From contig CM037865.1 in assembly GCA_021292105.1 (NCBI GenBank), positions 21,865,928-21,929,927 on the forward strand: a DNA stretch of 64,000 nt. Direction: 5' to 3'. Source of the stretch: Anadara kagoshimensis (Eukaryota > Mollusca > Bivalvia > Arcoida > Arcidae). Below the pieces are notes generated by a model. The model saw only the letters and a list, made by a program, of their open reading frames with translations, was not told the DNA's origin and ran no database searches. Positions within the stretch are counted from its first letter, which is position 1, and the number at the start of each line of letters is the position of its first letter. Positions 36,386 through 51,400 of the stretch are shown here, piece after piece. Made by a program: the position numbers and the translations under genes.

Positions 36386-37149
36386 AACTAGCGATTATTT
36401 CTAATCTACGATGTAAACTGTTCCTCTCAGGGGAAAAGTACAATTGAAAATTTGCTTCCAACATCATATGCAACCAACCTACATATTCAACGTGCACACA
36501 ATTAAACTGCTGTTTGGCTGCATTTAGTTATTCCTGGTATTTGTTCCGGATCTCCCGTCACCTATAGGACACGGATGGTGCTAGTCTCACTAACTTGCGT
36601 ACTGTATGCCTTTAACTCCCTGTGGAGGTTAGTCCATCGACAAAATCCCTCAAACTGGCTGTTCTGCGCAATTTTACCCCCTCTGTTTCAATTCCAGAAT
36701 ATTGTCTCAAGGTGTCTTTTATTCTTGTGTATTCCATTTCAAAGTTTTGTGATGTTGTTGGCAGGTGTCTTGATGGTGTGACCTATCCATCCCCAATGTC
36801 GCTTTTGTGTTTGTGTTTCAAAACGACCTTGTTTTGTGATCCACCATAAACTTTTCGTTACTAATATTGTCTGGTCATCTGGCAAGAGGACCACGAACAA
36901 TACTAGCTTTTATACTTAAATCTGAGGTTTTTTTCACAAATTAAACTTATTTATATTTTTTTGCTTAAATCTTACTTTGAATTTTAATTTTTCTAAGACA
37001 AATACAGGTCAAAGGATCATGAACAAAACTTAACTTTTTGGATTTAAGTTAAGTATTTTCCTGATGTTCACGTTTATTCTCGGACAGTTAAGTTAGTACG
37101 AGTCTGAATGTGATTTAAAATCAGTGTTAATGAGAAAATTATAAAGTGA

Positions 37150-37482
37150 TTGATTGCATGGGGTTTTACGGGCTTTTACGTATTTCAGTCATATCAAGAC
37201 ATCACCAGCTATAGGTGAAGTGGCAGAAATTTTGACCTTTGCAGTGAACTTAGGGAAATGTGCAGGAAAAGTTTCTTAACATGTTACACCCGCCTTGGCA
37301 CGGGGCATCGGTTTTTAAGATCTCTCTCAAAAGATCTCGTGACTTTCGTTTCTAAATACCAAGTGTTTGGCAAAAGAACAGTCACTACTTTATTATTTCA
37401 AGTCTTGATCAGACCCAACTAGGGTTCGAACCAGGACTCACCACATACGGGAAGTGAGGGCTATACCAATTGAGCTACAATA
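37150..37482 (-). mobile_element. tRNA-derived SINE (family A)
   Basis: The inverted B box GGGTTCGAACC and inverted A box CAATTGAGCTACAAT are present, with the body and the TCAAGACATCACCAGCTATA tail all in inverse order. Confidence 0.8.
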
Positions 37483-39056
37483 GGGTTTTTTTAAATGAGA
37501 AAATGGCCTTTACCAAAATCATGTCATGCATTGCTGAAATGTAAATATAAATCATGTTGCACTACAAGATGTACATGTAGGGGATACAGTTTAAATTGAT
37601 GGCTGTATGCACTTGCAATGGGACCGTTAAACCATTGATTGGTTGAACTGTTTGAATGATAATGACACAGATAGTGATATTGATGAATCAAAAGAAATCG
37701 TTAGATGTGACTGATATATTCCAGAGATTCTCGTGACTATGCCTTGCCGATTACAGTACTTGCAGTACTTTGATTTTAAACTTTTAATAAATTTCAAATA
37801 ATCAGCTGGGTTTAAACAATATATTTGTTTTAATCACAGTCATGTATTTACAAAAGAATTATATTTTAGCATTTTGATTCATGCTTTGATGTTGAATGTA
37901 TACTTTTATTTTATTCTATCTTGAGGCTTGTGTCACAATTTTGAAAAATAACATTGAAATATTTAAATTTTAGCCTAAACAGTTTCAATTAGTCAATGTT
38001 AAAATACATGAAATACTATGATTACATGAGAACAGATTTATTTGATTTATTTAAATCTCAAAAAGTATATATTTTGACAGCTATAAACTAATAAAGATTA
38101 TTTTTTTGGAAAAAAACACTATCTGACCTTTGACCTTTTATCTACTAAACCAAGGGTCGATCAGCTTGGCAACAGGTTGATTCTTGACCCCTAACCTATG
38201 ATGATATAAGACAGCTATGTTGCCAGCTTTGAACACTCATGTCCCCCTATTGTGAAATTTCAATTTGTTTTCCACCAGACTATTATGCTTGCAATATGCT
38301 TGACTCAACAATTTATTTGTAAGCACCAAATTCATTTTATTACGTGAATCAATGAATTGAGGCTGGGTGCTGTGAGAGGGTAAGTACTTCCCGTTAGCTA
38401 GCTACACTTGTCATTTAAGGAACAAGAAATTTTAGGACGTCAAATATATCATTAGGGTAATTTTGGATAAAAGCCAATGCTTGCAATATCCTTGTCTCAA
38501 CATTTTATTTGATTTAATACGTGAACTTCCACCAAGGAGTTGAGGCCGAGTGTTCCTGAAGGGCAAGCATTTCCTGTTTAGCTCGCTACATCCGCCATTC
38601 ATGTAAACAAAATTGAGAATGAACCGAGAGGCATGATACTATAGGACGACAAAAATATCAGTCGGTTATTGGATACAAGGGTTAGTTTCTTTATTGTACA
38701 TGTATAAACTTCCCGTAATGGGAACCGTCCAACTCTAATCAATCGTCATATACATTTGTATAATCACCAAATCAAACCGAGTTAAGTGTTATCAAAAACC
38801 CAGGCCGGAGTCGAACTCACGACCTATATATAGCTACCATATACGGCACGAGCACTCAAATTGGAACTAATTTTCAGTTGGTTATTATATGTGCCACAAT
38901 GTTAAATAAATGCGGTTTATCACGAGTGTTTCTCATTCTGTTGTCACTGATATGCATTCTTAGTCCGACTGAATCGGCCACTTTTGGGGTTTTTTTGGTC
39001 ATTTAATACAAAGTTATCAAATGTCACTGGAAATATAAACTTATTTATTAATTAAT

Positions 39057-39115
<59 letters not shown>

Positions 39116-39373
39116 TTTGTTTTTGTTTGTTTGTTGTTTGTTTGTTTGTTTCTGAATGTATCATATATTGATTTTGCTGACAAAAATCCGGATCGTCTTG
39201 TCTATACCTTAACCGCTTTAGATTGTAGATTGAATTTGTTACATCCGTAATATGTTTAAAACACGTGTTTATGGAAGTTGGAACTGAGACCGTTTGTTTA
39301 CAACTTTTGTGACTCTGAAAAGTTAAATTTGAAGTTGATGTCTAGCTGTGAACGAAATTAGCTAAGAGATACA

Positions 39374-39424
39374 ATGTCAGGAGATGTGATCTTGTCTAAG
39401 CTCCAAAAAATTCTTAGCCATCGT
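39374..39424 (+). CDS. MDN1: MDN1 first coding exon
   Basis: ATG in the context ACAATGT starts MSGDVILSKLQKILSHR and is followed directly by the donor GTAAGTAA. It is in phase 0 with the 41908 exon. The start is chosen because it is the first ATG in frame at the right distance from the family's N-terminal domain. The initiator in midasins is poorly conserved, so a different first exon is possible. Confidence 0.65.
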
Positions 39425-42400
39425 GTAAGTAACAGCTGATACAGTATCGATAATTTTGAGAGTTTGGATACATACAATCTCTTTCTGGTACTACCACTAT
39501 GGTACGACACTATTTTTAAAATTTGGATGATTTAGAAAAAAAACTTTAAACAGATCTAGAAATAATGGATTTTTATCGCTTTGTTAAAATATAAATCCAA
39601 ACTTTTAGTATTATAGTGTTACAAGAGTATGTGTCGACTGAATATTTATCAAAATGACATCTTTAAAGTGAATTTTCTCTCTTAACTTAATCAGATCCTT
39701 TTTACTATTATTTTGTCATGGATGATATAATAAGCCTTAAAATCAATACTGTGTGATGTACATGCCATCTTAGTCGTTAGAGCATCCATCTAGTATTGGA
39801 AAGTTCTGAGTTTGATTTCCATTTTCCATTTCTGAAGGTACTTTCATTTTTTGGAAGTGACTGAAAACATGTTAGTTCCAGGATGGATGCTAGTGTTTGG
39901 ATCCAGGGTAGCCATGTGTGTGTGGGAGGTGACGGAAAAAATTTGTGCGCAAACAACTATAAGCAATTAACTTGTGATGTCGTGATTATCACAGATGATC
40001 CATTGTCTGCCATTGTCAAAACAGCGATTCTGATTATGGATCACAAGATTAATATTCGATCATTGTCAACATCACCAAGTAGTTTCCGGATTGTTGTCAA
40101 TTCCGTTTCATTTCTGTTTCTTTCTCATTTTTCAACATGGTGGAAGGTGATTGGTTAATTTATCCATATGCAGGGACCACAATAGAGGTCTTAAGTATTG
40201 AGGTATCATTACTGAGCAAGTACAAAATTAGAAAGAATATATGGCTCTTAAACACTTATTTTGGTATATTTAGAATTGCAATATCTTTCAGGGCTCAAAA
40301 TAAGGGCGAAGTTGGGCGATATCTTCGCCCTGTTAAAAAAAACTTCGCCCTAAACTGTCTCAAAAGCAAAGTTCTAGTCCCCCTAAGTTTTGACAAGTGT
40401 ATTTAACCCCCCAGGCGCCTCTCATTGAAAGGTAAACAACAGGTAACTCCCGATATCTACAGCTGTTTTAATCCGATAATTAGCTTAATTTGAGATCACC
40501 CATGCATGTCATGGATTCATCAACATGTTGACTGATGTAATTAGAAGCTGTCTTGATGAAGAACCTCAAATATTTGCTATGAAAACGTCTCTATCAATGT
40601 TTATGTACGAGTATGGAAACGGGGGGGGGGGGGGGGGGGAGTTATTTAACAAAAATAGTAGATCGTTTTTTGTATGAAAATTTAATAAAATAACAGACCT
40701 TCTCAGAATGATGCCTCCTCACAAAGGAATCCATAAATAAAAGCATTTTCTGATTAAATGATTGAAAATGAGTAAAATCATCTCTAGAAATTTGGAGTCA
40801 GCATCCATGTGACATGTGCTTTTAAACAAGGGGGATAACTCAATCAGAAAATAAAAGTGCACATAGGGGGCCTATATATTTATTTATTTTTTTTAATTTT
40901 TTTATGTTTAAAATCATTGTATTTTTAAAATTAATGATTAAAACAAATTGTATATGTACTTCCCATTTACATTGTAATATTTAGACAGTGTTAGTGATGT
41001 GACAATGTAATATTATTAGGACTTGTTCATTTATGATCAATGTGTTTTGCTTCAATAAAAGAGCCTTTAAATTATAATAAACTTTAGAACAATATTTTCT
41101 ATTAAATTTAAATTATTATCAGTATGGCTGCACTGCTGCACTGAGCTTGTACATATATAATTCTACACATTGCAAAAAAAAAAAAAAAAAATAGAAAAAG
41201 GAAAATAATTAAGAAGAATTTTACTTTTTGGTTTCGGTTTATTTTGATTAAATAATTAATATTACATTTATGTAATATGCAAGTCCTTAAAAAGGATGCT
41301 CTCATTTATAAAGACAAACAGCTTGAGACAAGCGTTGCCACATATTAAATTTCGCGGTGGAAAATTTCTCCCTGTTTTGAAAAACTTCTCCCTACTCTTT
41401 GCTGAGGGAGAAGTCACTTCTCCCTGTTTCAAAATCTAATTTGAGCCCTGATCTTTGCCTCAATAAAGTATTTGATATCAACTATACTTTGCAACTTCAT
41501 ACAGACATTGCTTCACACGTTGACATGATGACGTCAGAACTCAAATGCTCTTTGTTTACTGACAGAAGACTACCTATTTTTATGAGAAGGTGCACCAACA
41601 GCGCATTTCAAAATTATATTTAAATTAAAGTGGAAAATGTGAGACGGCAACAAAATGATTTTTTGTATATATAAGAAATAAGATAATAAAGACATTGGAA
41701 AATTACATTATTTCTTAAATAATAACATTGTCAGCTTTGTTCTTTACTGATGTAAAATTATACATTTACCAAAAATTCTGATTATTAATCAATTAGTTTA
41801 ATGAATTGATTAAATTATAGTCTCTTCAATATCACTTGTTAATTTTTTTCCAATTGGAAACCACTGCATTATCCTAAGTTTTTGATTATTTTCCATTTGA
41901 TTTTTAGGATGAAAACAATGGACAAAAATTACTCTTTGTGTTAGCAGAGCTGTTTTTGATACCTTCATATACGACTGAAATTTGTAAAATCTGTGGAAGA
42001 TTCATATTGGATATTGTGGAAAGAGCTGAGGAAAAAGTGAAAGATGGGTCTATGGATGAAAGTAGAGCCTTCTTGGTGGCACTCAGTATAGGCGTTACAT
42101 TATGTCCAGATTTAAAAAGGTATGACTCTCTTGTTCTTCATGTTAATCTGTTGTTCAAGCCATTCTGTTTAAGACAGTGAATTACTCTTTATTTCCATAG
42201 AAAATCAAATAAACTTGAATAAATATTGATATTCTTCACTTTTACTTAGTCATAACAGGAAATCTGTATGCACATTTGCGATTACCCTAGAATGTTTCCT
42301 CACAGAGTAAAGCATTGGCGCTATGGGGATTTAACATGTTGAAAAACCTGCAGGCAAATGACGGTTTCTGTTGCACATATGCTGTCACCATGGACATCAC

Positions 42401-45400
42401 TTCAGGTGTAAACAGTGCCATTTTCGACATGTAAAATCCCCATAGCGCCAACATTTTCCTTTCTACAGAAATACTTTATGACAATTGCAGATGAACATAC
42501 AGAATTTCAGTTACAATTAGGTACTACAAGTAAGTGAGCAATATAAAAATTATTCAATTTTATTTAACTTTCTGTGGATATAAAGTGTAATTCAAGGTCA
42601 CAAACAGAATGACCTGAAATAAAGGAGGGGTACTTGCACGATTGGCAACAAATATAAATAAAAACCATGGCCCATCTATTTAGTCTTAATTAAGTTTCTA
42701 CTAACCCATTTCTACTTCTTTTTAATTTATATTATTGTCTTTTACTTCATACTGATTATTTAATAAAAAAAAAAAGTCTCAGAAAAATGTCATTAAATGT
42801 ACCCAATTTTTGAAAATATGTCACTTAATACTGATCATTTCAAATAAAATGTCTCAGAAATCAGAGATGTGTTATAAAATGCACCCAAAATTTGAAAATA
42901 TGGTCCCTGTTTTTTCAAGGCCATAGCCAAGATGACCCCATCAACTACATTGAACACTAGTCTAATATACATCTAATCTTTGGTTACCCAGTGGGTTATT
43001 GACCAGGGGTGTGTGGCTGAGTGATCTAAAATGCAAACCATACCTGCCAACCCTCCCGATATCAAGACAAAAATTTTGGAATTGCTCGGGAGGTTAAAAT
43101 TTCCCAATTTTGACACCCCCACTCCAAAGTCTTCTTATAAACTAATTACCGGTACTCTAATATCCAAGAACCCCAGGCAATGATTGTTTGTGTATAGACG
43201 CTAATTAATCTATACACATGTGATTGATCATTAATGGTTAAATAAACAACACAGGTACTGGTTTGCCAAACTTATGTATCTTAGCACCTCTCAACTCTTA
43301 TGGTACAGACGGGGTCTTCCCGATTCTCCCACTTTTAATTACCGGTAAATAAAAACATTGGTCTTAAATGTTATTTTAGTAATTATAGTCTATTTCCTTA
43401 TCCTTCGTTTCATTCACCTGGATTTTTACACTGTTAAAATTATTTGTTCCTTTTTACACTGTTAAATGTAAAAAATATTATAAAATAATAAAAATAAAAT
43501 AAAATTTTAAAATATCTGTTATTATTATGATTAATTTATAATTATTATAGCACTAGTTTATGAATTATGGTGATAATTGGAGCCAGCCAAATAACACTGA
43601 TCAGTCGTAAATTAAACAAGTTAGTTAATTTTACCCTGTTAAAATCATTTTTTTATATGAAAAAATATTTTTTAAAAATAAAATAAAATAAAATAAAATT
43701 TAAAAAATGCCTGTTATTATCATAGTACTAATTTATGAATTATGATAATAATTGGAGCCAGCCAAATAACACTGATCAGCCGTAATTTTAAAAAGTTAAA
43801 TGTTAAAAAAAATGAATAAAAAAATTAACAAGAGAAAAGTGTCAATGTAACACATATTGTCCCCGCTTTATTTATGATTGATGGATTGATTGAATGTGAT
43901 TTACTTTCCCGACTGTCAGTGGTTTACTCTGGTTTCCTCTGTCTTTCCCGAGCAGATCACCTTGGTCTTGATCTTGACCTTGATGTTATCAATTTGGTAT
44001 GTGACACATTATCTTTCCATACTATATGTATCACTTCGATACCTCTTTTGATACAAAAGTTAAGGAGCAGAATCGGATAAAAATCATTCTTCAAAGTTTT
44101 TATAGTCCTTATTACTTCTATTTATAATTCTAATTGTAATACACATTTACAATGCGACTGGTGTTTAACGTCTACCAGGGAAAGATTTTGATTGTTACAT
44201 TTCTCTTGTTTTGATTTTTAGTGCATTTGAAAATTTACAGCATCTTGCAAGTGCGTCTGTGATATTTTTTGATGGTACAGTCTATACTTGCCCACAAATT
44301 TTCCACCAACCTTTGTACTATACAAACCTGTCTATAAAGGTCACCCAAGGGAACCAGTAAAAGTGGTCTTTATGGGCAGTCGGCCCTTATATATAGGTTC
44401 TAATAATATGAATAAAGAACAATTGGGATAAAATTTTACTGGCCTTTATAAGCAGGTGACCCTTATATAAAGGTGGCTTTTAAGGTAGGTTGGACTGTAC
44501 ATGCAATGGTCAATGGTCTTATTGTAGCTTTTGGTATTTGGACCGTTACCAGGGAAAAGTGAAGATAGATGCCATTTTCTTGGAGTTTTAAATTGCTTCT
44601 AGAAATGCTTTTGAAGAATATTTTCCCTGGAGTCTTCCTTTCACTATACACAATGCCAAAAAGTTTTTGAATTTATAGTGCTTCATCTTAACTTAATTGA
44701 CATTCATTTTGATCTGACGTATTTAATTTTGTGATATTAAGTTTTGTTGCTTAAAATTATCATTATTATATGTTATATTTGTTTTAAAGAAATTTGATAA
44801 ATAAAAACATTAAAATTATGTTTAAGTTAATTTACATATTATACCAATTTTAATTAATTTTACAGCACTAGACGGCCGTTAATAAATTTCTGATAAAAAT
44901 AACCAGGTATTAGTCTTCTTTAAAACAGACTATATTTTTAATCCTATTGTTCTAATTGTATATACAAGGGATTATAATTCTATAGGTAATTAAAAGTGGG
45001 AGAATCGGGAATGAACCGGTACAGACCTGGCAAAAGTTTAGTACTGAGGTAATGAAAAGGTTTCAAAGCTCAGCTGCTGAAAGGCAGAGATATGGATGGT
45101 TAGTGACTGAAAAAATAACCATAAAATATAGTATCTGTGGAAGAGCCCTCAAGATACAGTCCAACCTGCCCTAAAGTCCACCTCTATATAAGGGCCACCT
45201 GCTTATAAAGGCCAGTAGAATTGTATCCCAATTGTCTTTACCCATATTATTTGAACGTGCATACAACAGTCACCTGCCCATAAAGGTCACTTTTACTGGT
45301 TCCCTTGGGTGGCTTTATAGACGGGAGTGACTGTACATCCGAGATGAGCTTGTTATTTTTGCGTTAAACTTTAGACAGGCCTATACTATAGCTTTGATTC

Positions 45401-48400
45401 TCATTTTGGCATATGCTGGTATTAAATTTTTGTTTGTTCGCTTGCTGAAGGTTGATGACGGCCTCTGTGGCTGAGTGATCTAAAGTGCTTACTTAAAGTA
45501 TCACATTGCCTCTCACCACCTAAGTTGGAATCCGACCCAGGACAGCTCCAATTGTGAGAAAATTTGTCAGGTTGTCTGTCTAAGGTCAATGGTTTTTTCC
45601 GCCATCTCTAAACTGCTTTCATTTCAATTTTTTCATAGATTTATTATCTAAAATATCATTTTAATGCTCATACATAACTTTGCCACCTAACTTATCCCTA
45701 CAGTATTTTGAAGTCCCCAAATCACTTTCTTCTACATTTTTCTTAAATTTATTGCCATACCCCATTTAATCACCAAAATTTAACTGAATAGTTAATAACC
45801 TTGAATTGTAGGTTTACTGCACATGCTGTATAATGCTTATATAAATTTTACTGTAGTTTTATTTTCGCCATATTCACGTTCTGGTGTATTCCTTTGAAAA
45901 GAAAACGACCCCAAAAATATAACATTTTGAGGCATTCAGTAAACCTTCAGAGTCTCACCTACTACCGTCCCTTTAATGAGATAAGAGTGCAGGAATTTGA
46001 CATAGCGAATACACTGGGCATTGCCAAACTGCGAAAATTTGACACAGTGAAAATAAAACAATATGCAGTATTTACATACTTTTAATGTTGAATTTGTAAC
46101 CCTTTCTTTCAGTTTTTCAAAACAATATCTTCAGAAGACACCATTGCTTCACACATTTAGTGAAGGTGATAAAAGATCTCGTGTATCAACAGTATTTAGG
46201 AATGAGGTATTTATAATTTTATCTGTATATTTGATTGTTTAATTGAATGAGGTTTTACATCCCAGTCAAGAATATTTCACTTATATTGAGATGACACCAC
46301 CTATAGGTGAAGTGGCAGAAAGTTTTACCTTTGTAGTGCTCTTGGGGCAATATACAGGGAGGGTTCTTTAACGTGACACGGTACATTGGTTTTTATTGTT
46401 TCTTCCAAAGGACCCTGTGAATTTTTCTAAATCCAGATTGCTTTACAAAAGGACCTATTTTCAAGTCTTGGTCAGACCCCACCCAGGATTCGAACCCACG
46501 TCTCGCATATGGAGTAAGGTCTCTACAAATTGAGATTCCCGAGTGGTAGTTAATATGTGTATGATAATCATCAGTAGAGTCTGAATATCACATCTTCAAT
46601 CTTTGATTTCATACTAGGGCATGAAACCTAGATTTCTTGCCACTCACAGGGATCTGGTAAATGGACCCTATCCCAGTACTAAAAAGTATTCGGTTTCCCG
46701 CAGTTTTATTGATAAAAATTCTCAAATTGATTCTGCATTAAAAAATGAGGGGTTAACCTAAAGAAAAAGTGACAGAAGCCCAATATTCCATATTTTTGGC
46801 TTATAGCTTGTATATTTTTACAATAACCTGCATTTATCCATACAGTGGTGATGTCAAGGACCCAACAAATGCCAAAAATGTCATTCTGCCTTGGAAATAA
46901 CACCACCACCTACCCCATATAGTTCGTGAATATTTTGTTTTGATAAAATTTACTTGAATTTGCATTCGCCTCCATCCTCCAACATCAAAATATGCCAATG
47001 TCTCAGAATGACAATTCTCAAAAAAATGAACAGACACAAACATTTCATCATATACAATATTCAGCAGTTTACAGTTGTTTTTTTATTCTTGTATTATAGG
47101 AAGATGCAACACAGTTTAGTAAGTCAATATGGAGGTTTGTTAGTCACCTTGGAGACGACTGTAATGGCTGGATTCAGACAGAGATCTTGTTGGATTTTAC
47201 GTCTGTACACAGTCAAATTCCAGATGCTGTTTGGTAAGTGAAACAACTGATCAAATGGGGTTCAGATCTGTATCATGTGATACCACCTTATGTTTGTGTG
47301 GAACAATTATTTTGCATTAGATATGGAATCATAACACCTCACATTTTCACATAAACACAACGCCATTCTGGGAATTCCTGGCGTAAACATTTTCTTAAAC
47401 GTCCTGCACAATCATGTGGTACAATAGGAAACTCTGTGTATGTAAGGTTCACTGAAAATACTTATCAACCCTCAAAAAGTTTTATGGGCATCATCATAAT
47501 ATTTCTAATAAGGATGATGTCTCTGTTTACAAGGATATTGGAAGCTTAGATATTATAGGCCCTTAAAAAGTTTAATGGCTGCCATCACAATTTTGCTAAT
47601 AAGGATGATTTATCTGTATACAACTTACCACTGCAGTAGCTCAGTTGGTAGAGCGCTTTCTTTGTAATAGGGAGATCCTGTGTTCGAACCAGGACCAGGT
47701 TTGACCCAACACGTGAAAGTGGGTAGTTACTGTTCTTTCGCCAAGCATTCAGCAAAGTCTTGCAATAAAATGAAAATATGTAATCTTTTTTTTTGAAAAA
47801 GTAAAACAATGATTGTATTAATATGTGGGTTAAATATAGATTTTTTTTTATCATGAAGGTATTGTGCTAATACTATGGCTGAGATGCTTGGAATGTCGTC
47901 TGCTCAGAGAGAAAAACTTCTGAAACGGTTTATAACAAATGAAGACACACTTAGACAACTACGGATCAGGTTTGACATTTTATATTTTATTTATTGTACC
48001 TCTTTCTCTTGAAGGGGGTCTTGGTGGTTGTATGGTGGCCCTCAGTGGTTGTGTGCAGTGATTTTTTTTATTTACTACCAAATAAAGGTAGTTTCCCCTA
48101 GGGAAAAATGACAAACATTTTCCAATTTGACCACGGAAATTTCCAAAACAACAGTTTATACACTAGCAAATGAAATAGTTGACCTTACTGACAAAATAAA
48201 TTTCATATATTAATATGACTACTTTGCATTGAATAACCTATCTATTGTGAGCATGTCATAATGCAGTTTGCTATATTTTAGAACTTCATTTTTCCCAATC
48301 TTAAAGGAAGAAGGTACATGTTGTTTTTAAACAAAATCAGTGGATGGTGGGTCTTGATGTTCATATTTTGGGATTCGGTGATCGTATGGTCTATAGCTCA

Positions 48401-51400
48401 CATTTACTAATCCGAGCTCTTCTCATTGGATTTAAATCCAACTTGGACAGATCCTAGTGTGAGAAAGTTTGTCAGTTTGTTTGTCAAAAAGAGGTTTTCT
48501 CAAGATGTGACTATTTTCTCCTGCATCCCAGTAATGACAACCTCTGTACATGTATGAGTGATAGAATCTTGGCTGCGCCATCAAAACTTTGAAAATCGGG
48601 ACATGATTTTATCAACAATTTTATTTTAGTCTTTAATAGTAAGACCAGTTTTAAACATGTACAATAATTTATGAATGGCAATGTGTGCTACACTTTGAAC
48701 ATTTTATTGGGCTTTTAATTTCTAACTATTCTGTATATTAGTGTAACAAATTCAGACAAAACATTTTTTTGCTAGACATGGTGTACTAAGGGAAGCCACC
48801 AAAGAAAATGAGCAGACGTCTTCCCAACTTCCTGTAGAAAGAATCCAGAATGCTCTACAGTCAGTGGCTGAACCTGATTTACACAAGAATGTTGCCATGG
48901 TAGCAGGGATAATGTTACCAAAATTAATTGTTCAACAGGAAGTGGTTAGTATTATACTCTACAAAACACAAAAGTAGCTTGAATGATTAACCCATGTGTA
49001 AATGGTGAATTAAAGTTTATTACTTTTTAGCTCACCTGACCGAAGGTCATGTGAGCTTATGGCATAGCGCAGCGTGTGTATGTGCGTGCGTGTGTGCGTG
49101 TGTGCTTCGTTAACACCTATTTTCGACTTCTCCTCTGAAACTACTGGACATTTTTTAATGAAACTTTGTCAGAAGTATATATGGGCCGGTGCAATTCAGA
49201 TTTGTTCGTGGCGTTGCTATGGCTACTATAACTAGGTCAAGGTGACCTAGGGGTGCAAAAATCTTAAAAAATCTTCTTCTCCGAAAGTACTGATTGGAGA
49301 AAAAATCTGATGTGATATTGGCTTCTCTAGGGTCTTAAGCCTATAGTTTGTTCATTTTGTGAAATTCTGATAAAAAATAGGTTACGCGTTTTTGCGTTTA
49401 ATTTTGAAAAAATCGTAAAATAGCTTCATATTGTTATAACTTGACTATTTGACCAGATAATGACATGGGGTTTTCAGTTTTGACATCTTCTTGTTAGTAT
49501 CTTCAAAATGAGGTCAAGGTCAATTGTGAAGGTCGTGACCTAATTTTTTTTTACCTCTGATTATAATTATTATCTCAAAAACTATAAACTTTTTGTATAG
49601 GCATGTATATTAGAATGTTGTAGGTATTGATACAACGATCATTTTGATGTATAGAAAAAGGTCATGGGTTCAAAGGTCAAGGTCACAGATGCGAAACAAT
49701 ACCGAAATGGTTAATTATCTCGAAAACTATCAACTTTTTGTATAGGCATATATATTAGAATGTTGTAGGTATTGATACAACAATCATTTTGATGTATACA
49801 AAAAGGTCATGGGTTCAAAGGTCAAGGTCACAGATATGAAACAATACCGAAATGGTTAATTATCTTGAAATCTATAAACTTTTTGTATAGGCATATATAT
49901 TAGAATGTTGTAGGTATTGATACAACGATCATTTTGATGTATAGTAAAAGGTCATGGGTTCAAAGGTCAAGGTCACGGATGCGAAACAATACTGAAATGG
50001 TTAATTATCTCGAAAACTATAAACTTTTTGTATAGACATATATATTAGAATGTTGTAGGTATTGATACAATGATCATTTTGATGTATAGAAAAAGGTCAT
50101 GGGTTCAAAGGTCAAGGTCACAGATGTGAAACAATACTGAAATGGTTAATTATCTCGAAAACTATAAACTTTTTGTATAGACATGTATATTAGAATGTTG
50201 TAGGTATTGATACAATGATCATTTTAATGTATAAAAAAAGGTCATGGGTTCAAAGGTCAAGGTCACAGATGTGAAACAATACCGAAATGGTTAATTATCT
50301 CGAAAACTATCAACTTTTTGTATAGGCATGTATATTAGAATGTTGTAGGTATTGATACAACGATTATTTTGATGGATAGAAAAAGGTCATGGGTTCAAAG
50401 GTCAAGGTCACAGATGTGAAACAATACTGAAATGGTTAATTATCTCGAAAACTATAAACTTTTTGTATAGACATGTATATTAGAATGTTGTAGGTATTGA
50501 TACAACGATCATTTTAATGTATAGAAAAAGGTCATTGGTTGAAAGGTCAAGGTCACAGATGTGAAACAATACCGAAATGAATAATTATCTCGAAAACTAT
50601 AAACTTTTTGTATAGGCATGTATATTAGAATGTTGTAGGTATTGATACAATGATCATTTTGATGTATAGAAAAAGGTCATGGGTTCAAAGGTCAAGGTCA
50701 CAGATGCGAAACATTATCGAAATGGTTAATTATCTCGAAAACTATAAACTTTTTGTATAGACATGTATATTAGAATGTTGTAGGTATTGATACAATGATC
50801 ATTTTAATGTATAAAAAAAGGTCATGGGTTCAAAGGTCAAGGTCACAGATGTGAAACAATACCGAAATGGTTAATTATCTCGAAAACTATAAACTTTTTG
50901 TATAGGCATGTATATTAGAATGTTGTAGGTATTGATACAACGATTATTTTGATGGATAGAAAAAGGTCATGGGTTCAAAGGTCAAGGTCACAGATGTGAA
51001 ACAATACTGAAATGGTTAATTATCTCGAAAACTATAAACTTTTTGTATAGACATGTATATTAGAATGTTGTAGGTATTGATACAACGATCATTTTAATGT
51101 ATAGAAAAAGGTCATTGGTTGAAAGGTCAAGGTCACAGATGTGAAACAATACCGAAATGAATAATTATCTCGAAAACTATAAACTTTTTGTATAGGCATG
51201 TATATTAGAATGTTGTAGGTATTGATACAATGATCATTTTGATGTATAGAAAAAGGTCATGGGTTCAAAGGTCAAGGTCACAGATGCGAAACATTATCGA
51301 AATGGTTAATTATCTCGAAAACTATAAACTTTTTGTATAGACATGTATATTAGAATGTTGTAGGTATTGATACAATGATCATTTTAATGTATAAAAAAAG

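Larger units (their letters stand above)
31606..39373. other. Intergenic region between gasdermin and midasin
   Basis: No intact gene is seen. It contains several SINEs, a MITE (34327-34490), a mariner-like relic, a broken transposon-type ORF (35560-36385), four-fold (TTTA)n at 39048-39118, and two adjacent copies of the dispersed AAGGGTAAG repeat (38355-38475 and 38535-38690). Confidence 0.6.

Noticed and set aside
39883..40406. Two overlapping frames of 89-91 residues in MDN1 intron 1
   Set aside because: No family likeness; the second runs into the CAGGGCTCAAA element, and flanking phrases look like SINE head sequence.
44222..44274. A possible extra MDN1 exon (SAFENLQHLASASVIFFDG) with AG and GT borders
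   Set aside because: Joining 41908-42119 directly to 46113-46206 gives the family-like PDLKSFSKQYLQKTP; adding the 53-nt segment breaks the downstream frame. It could at most be a poison exon.
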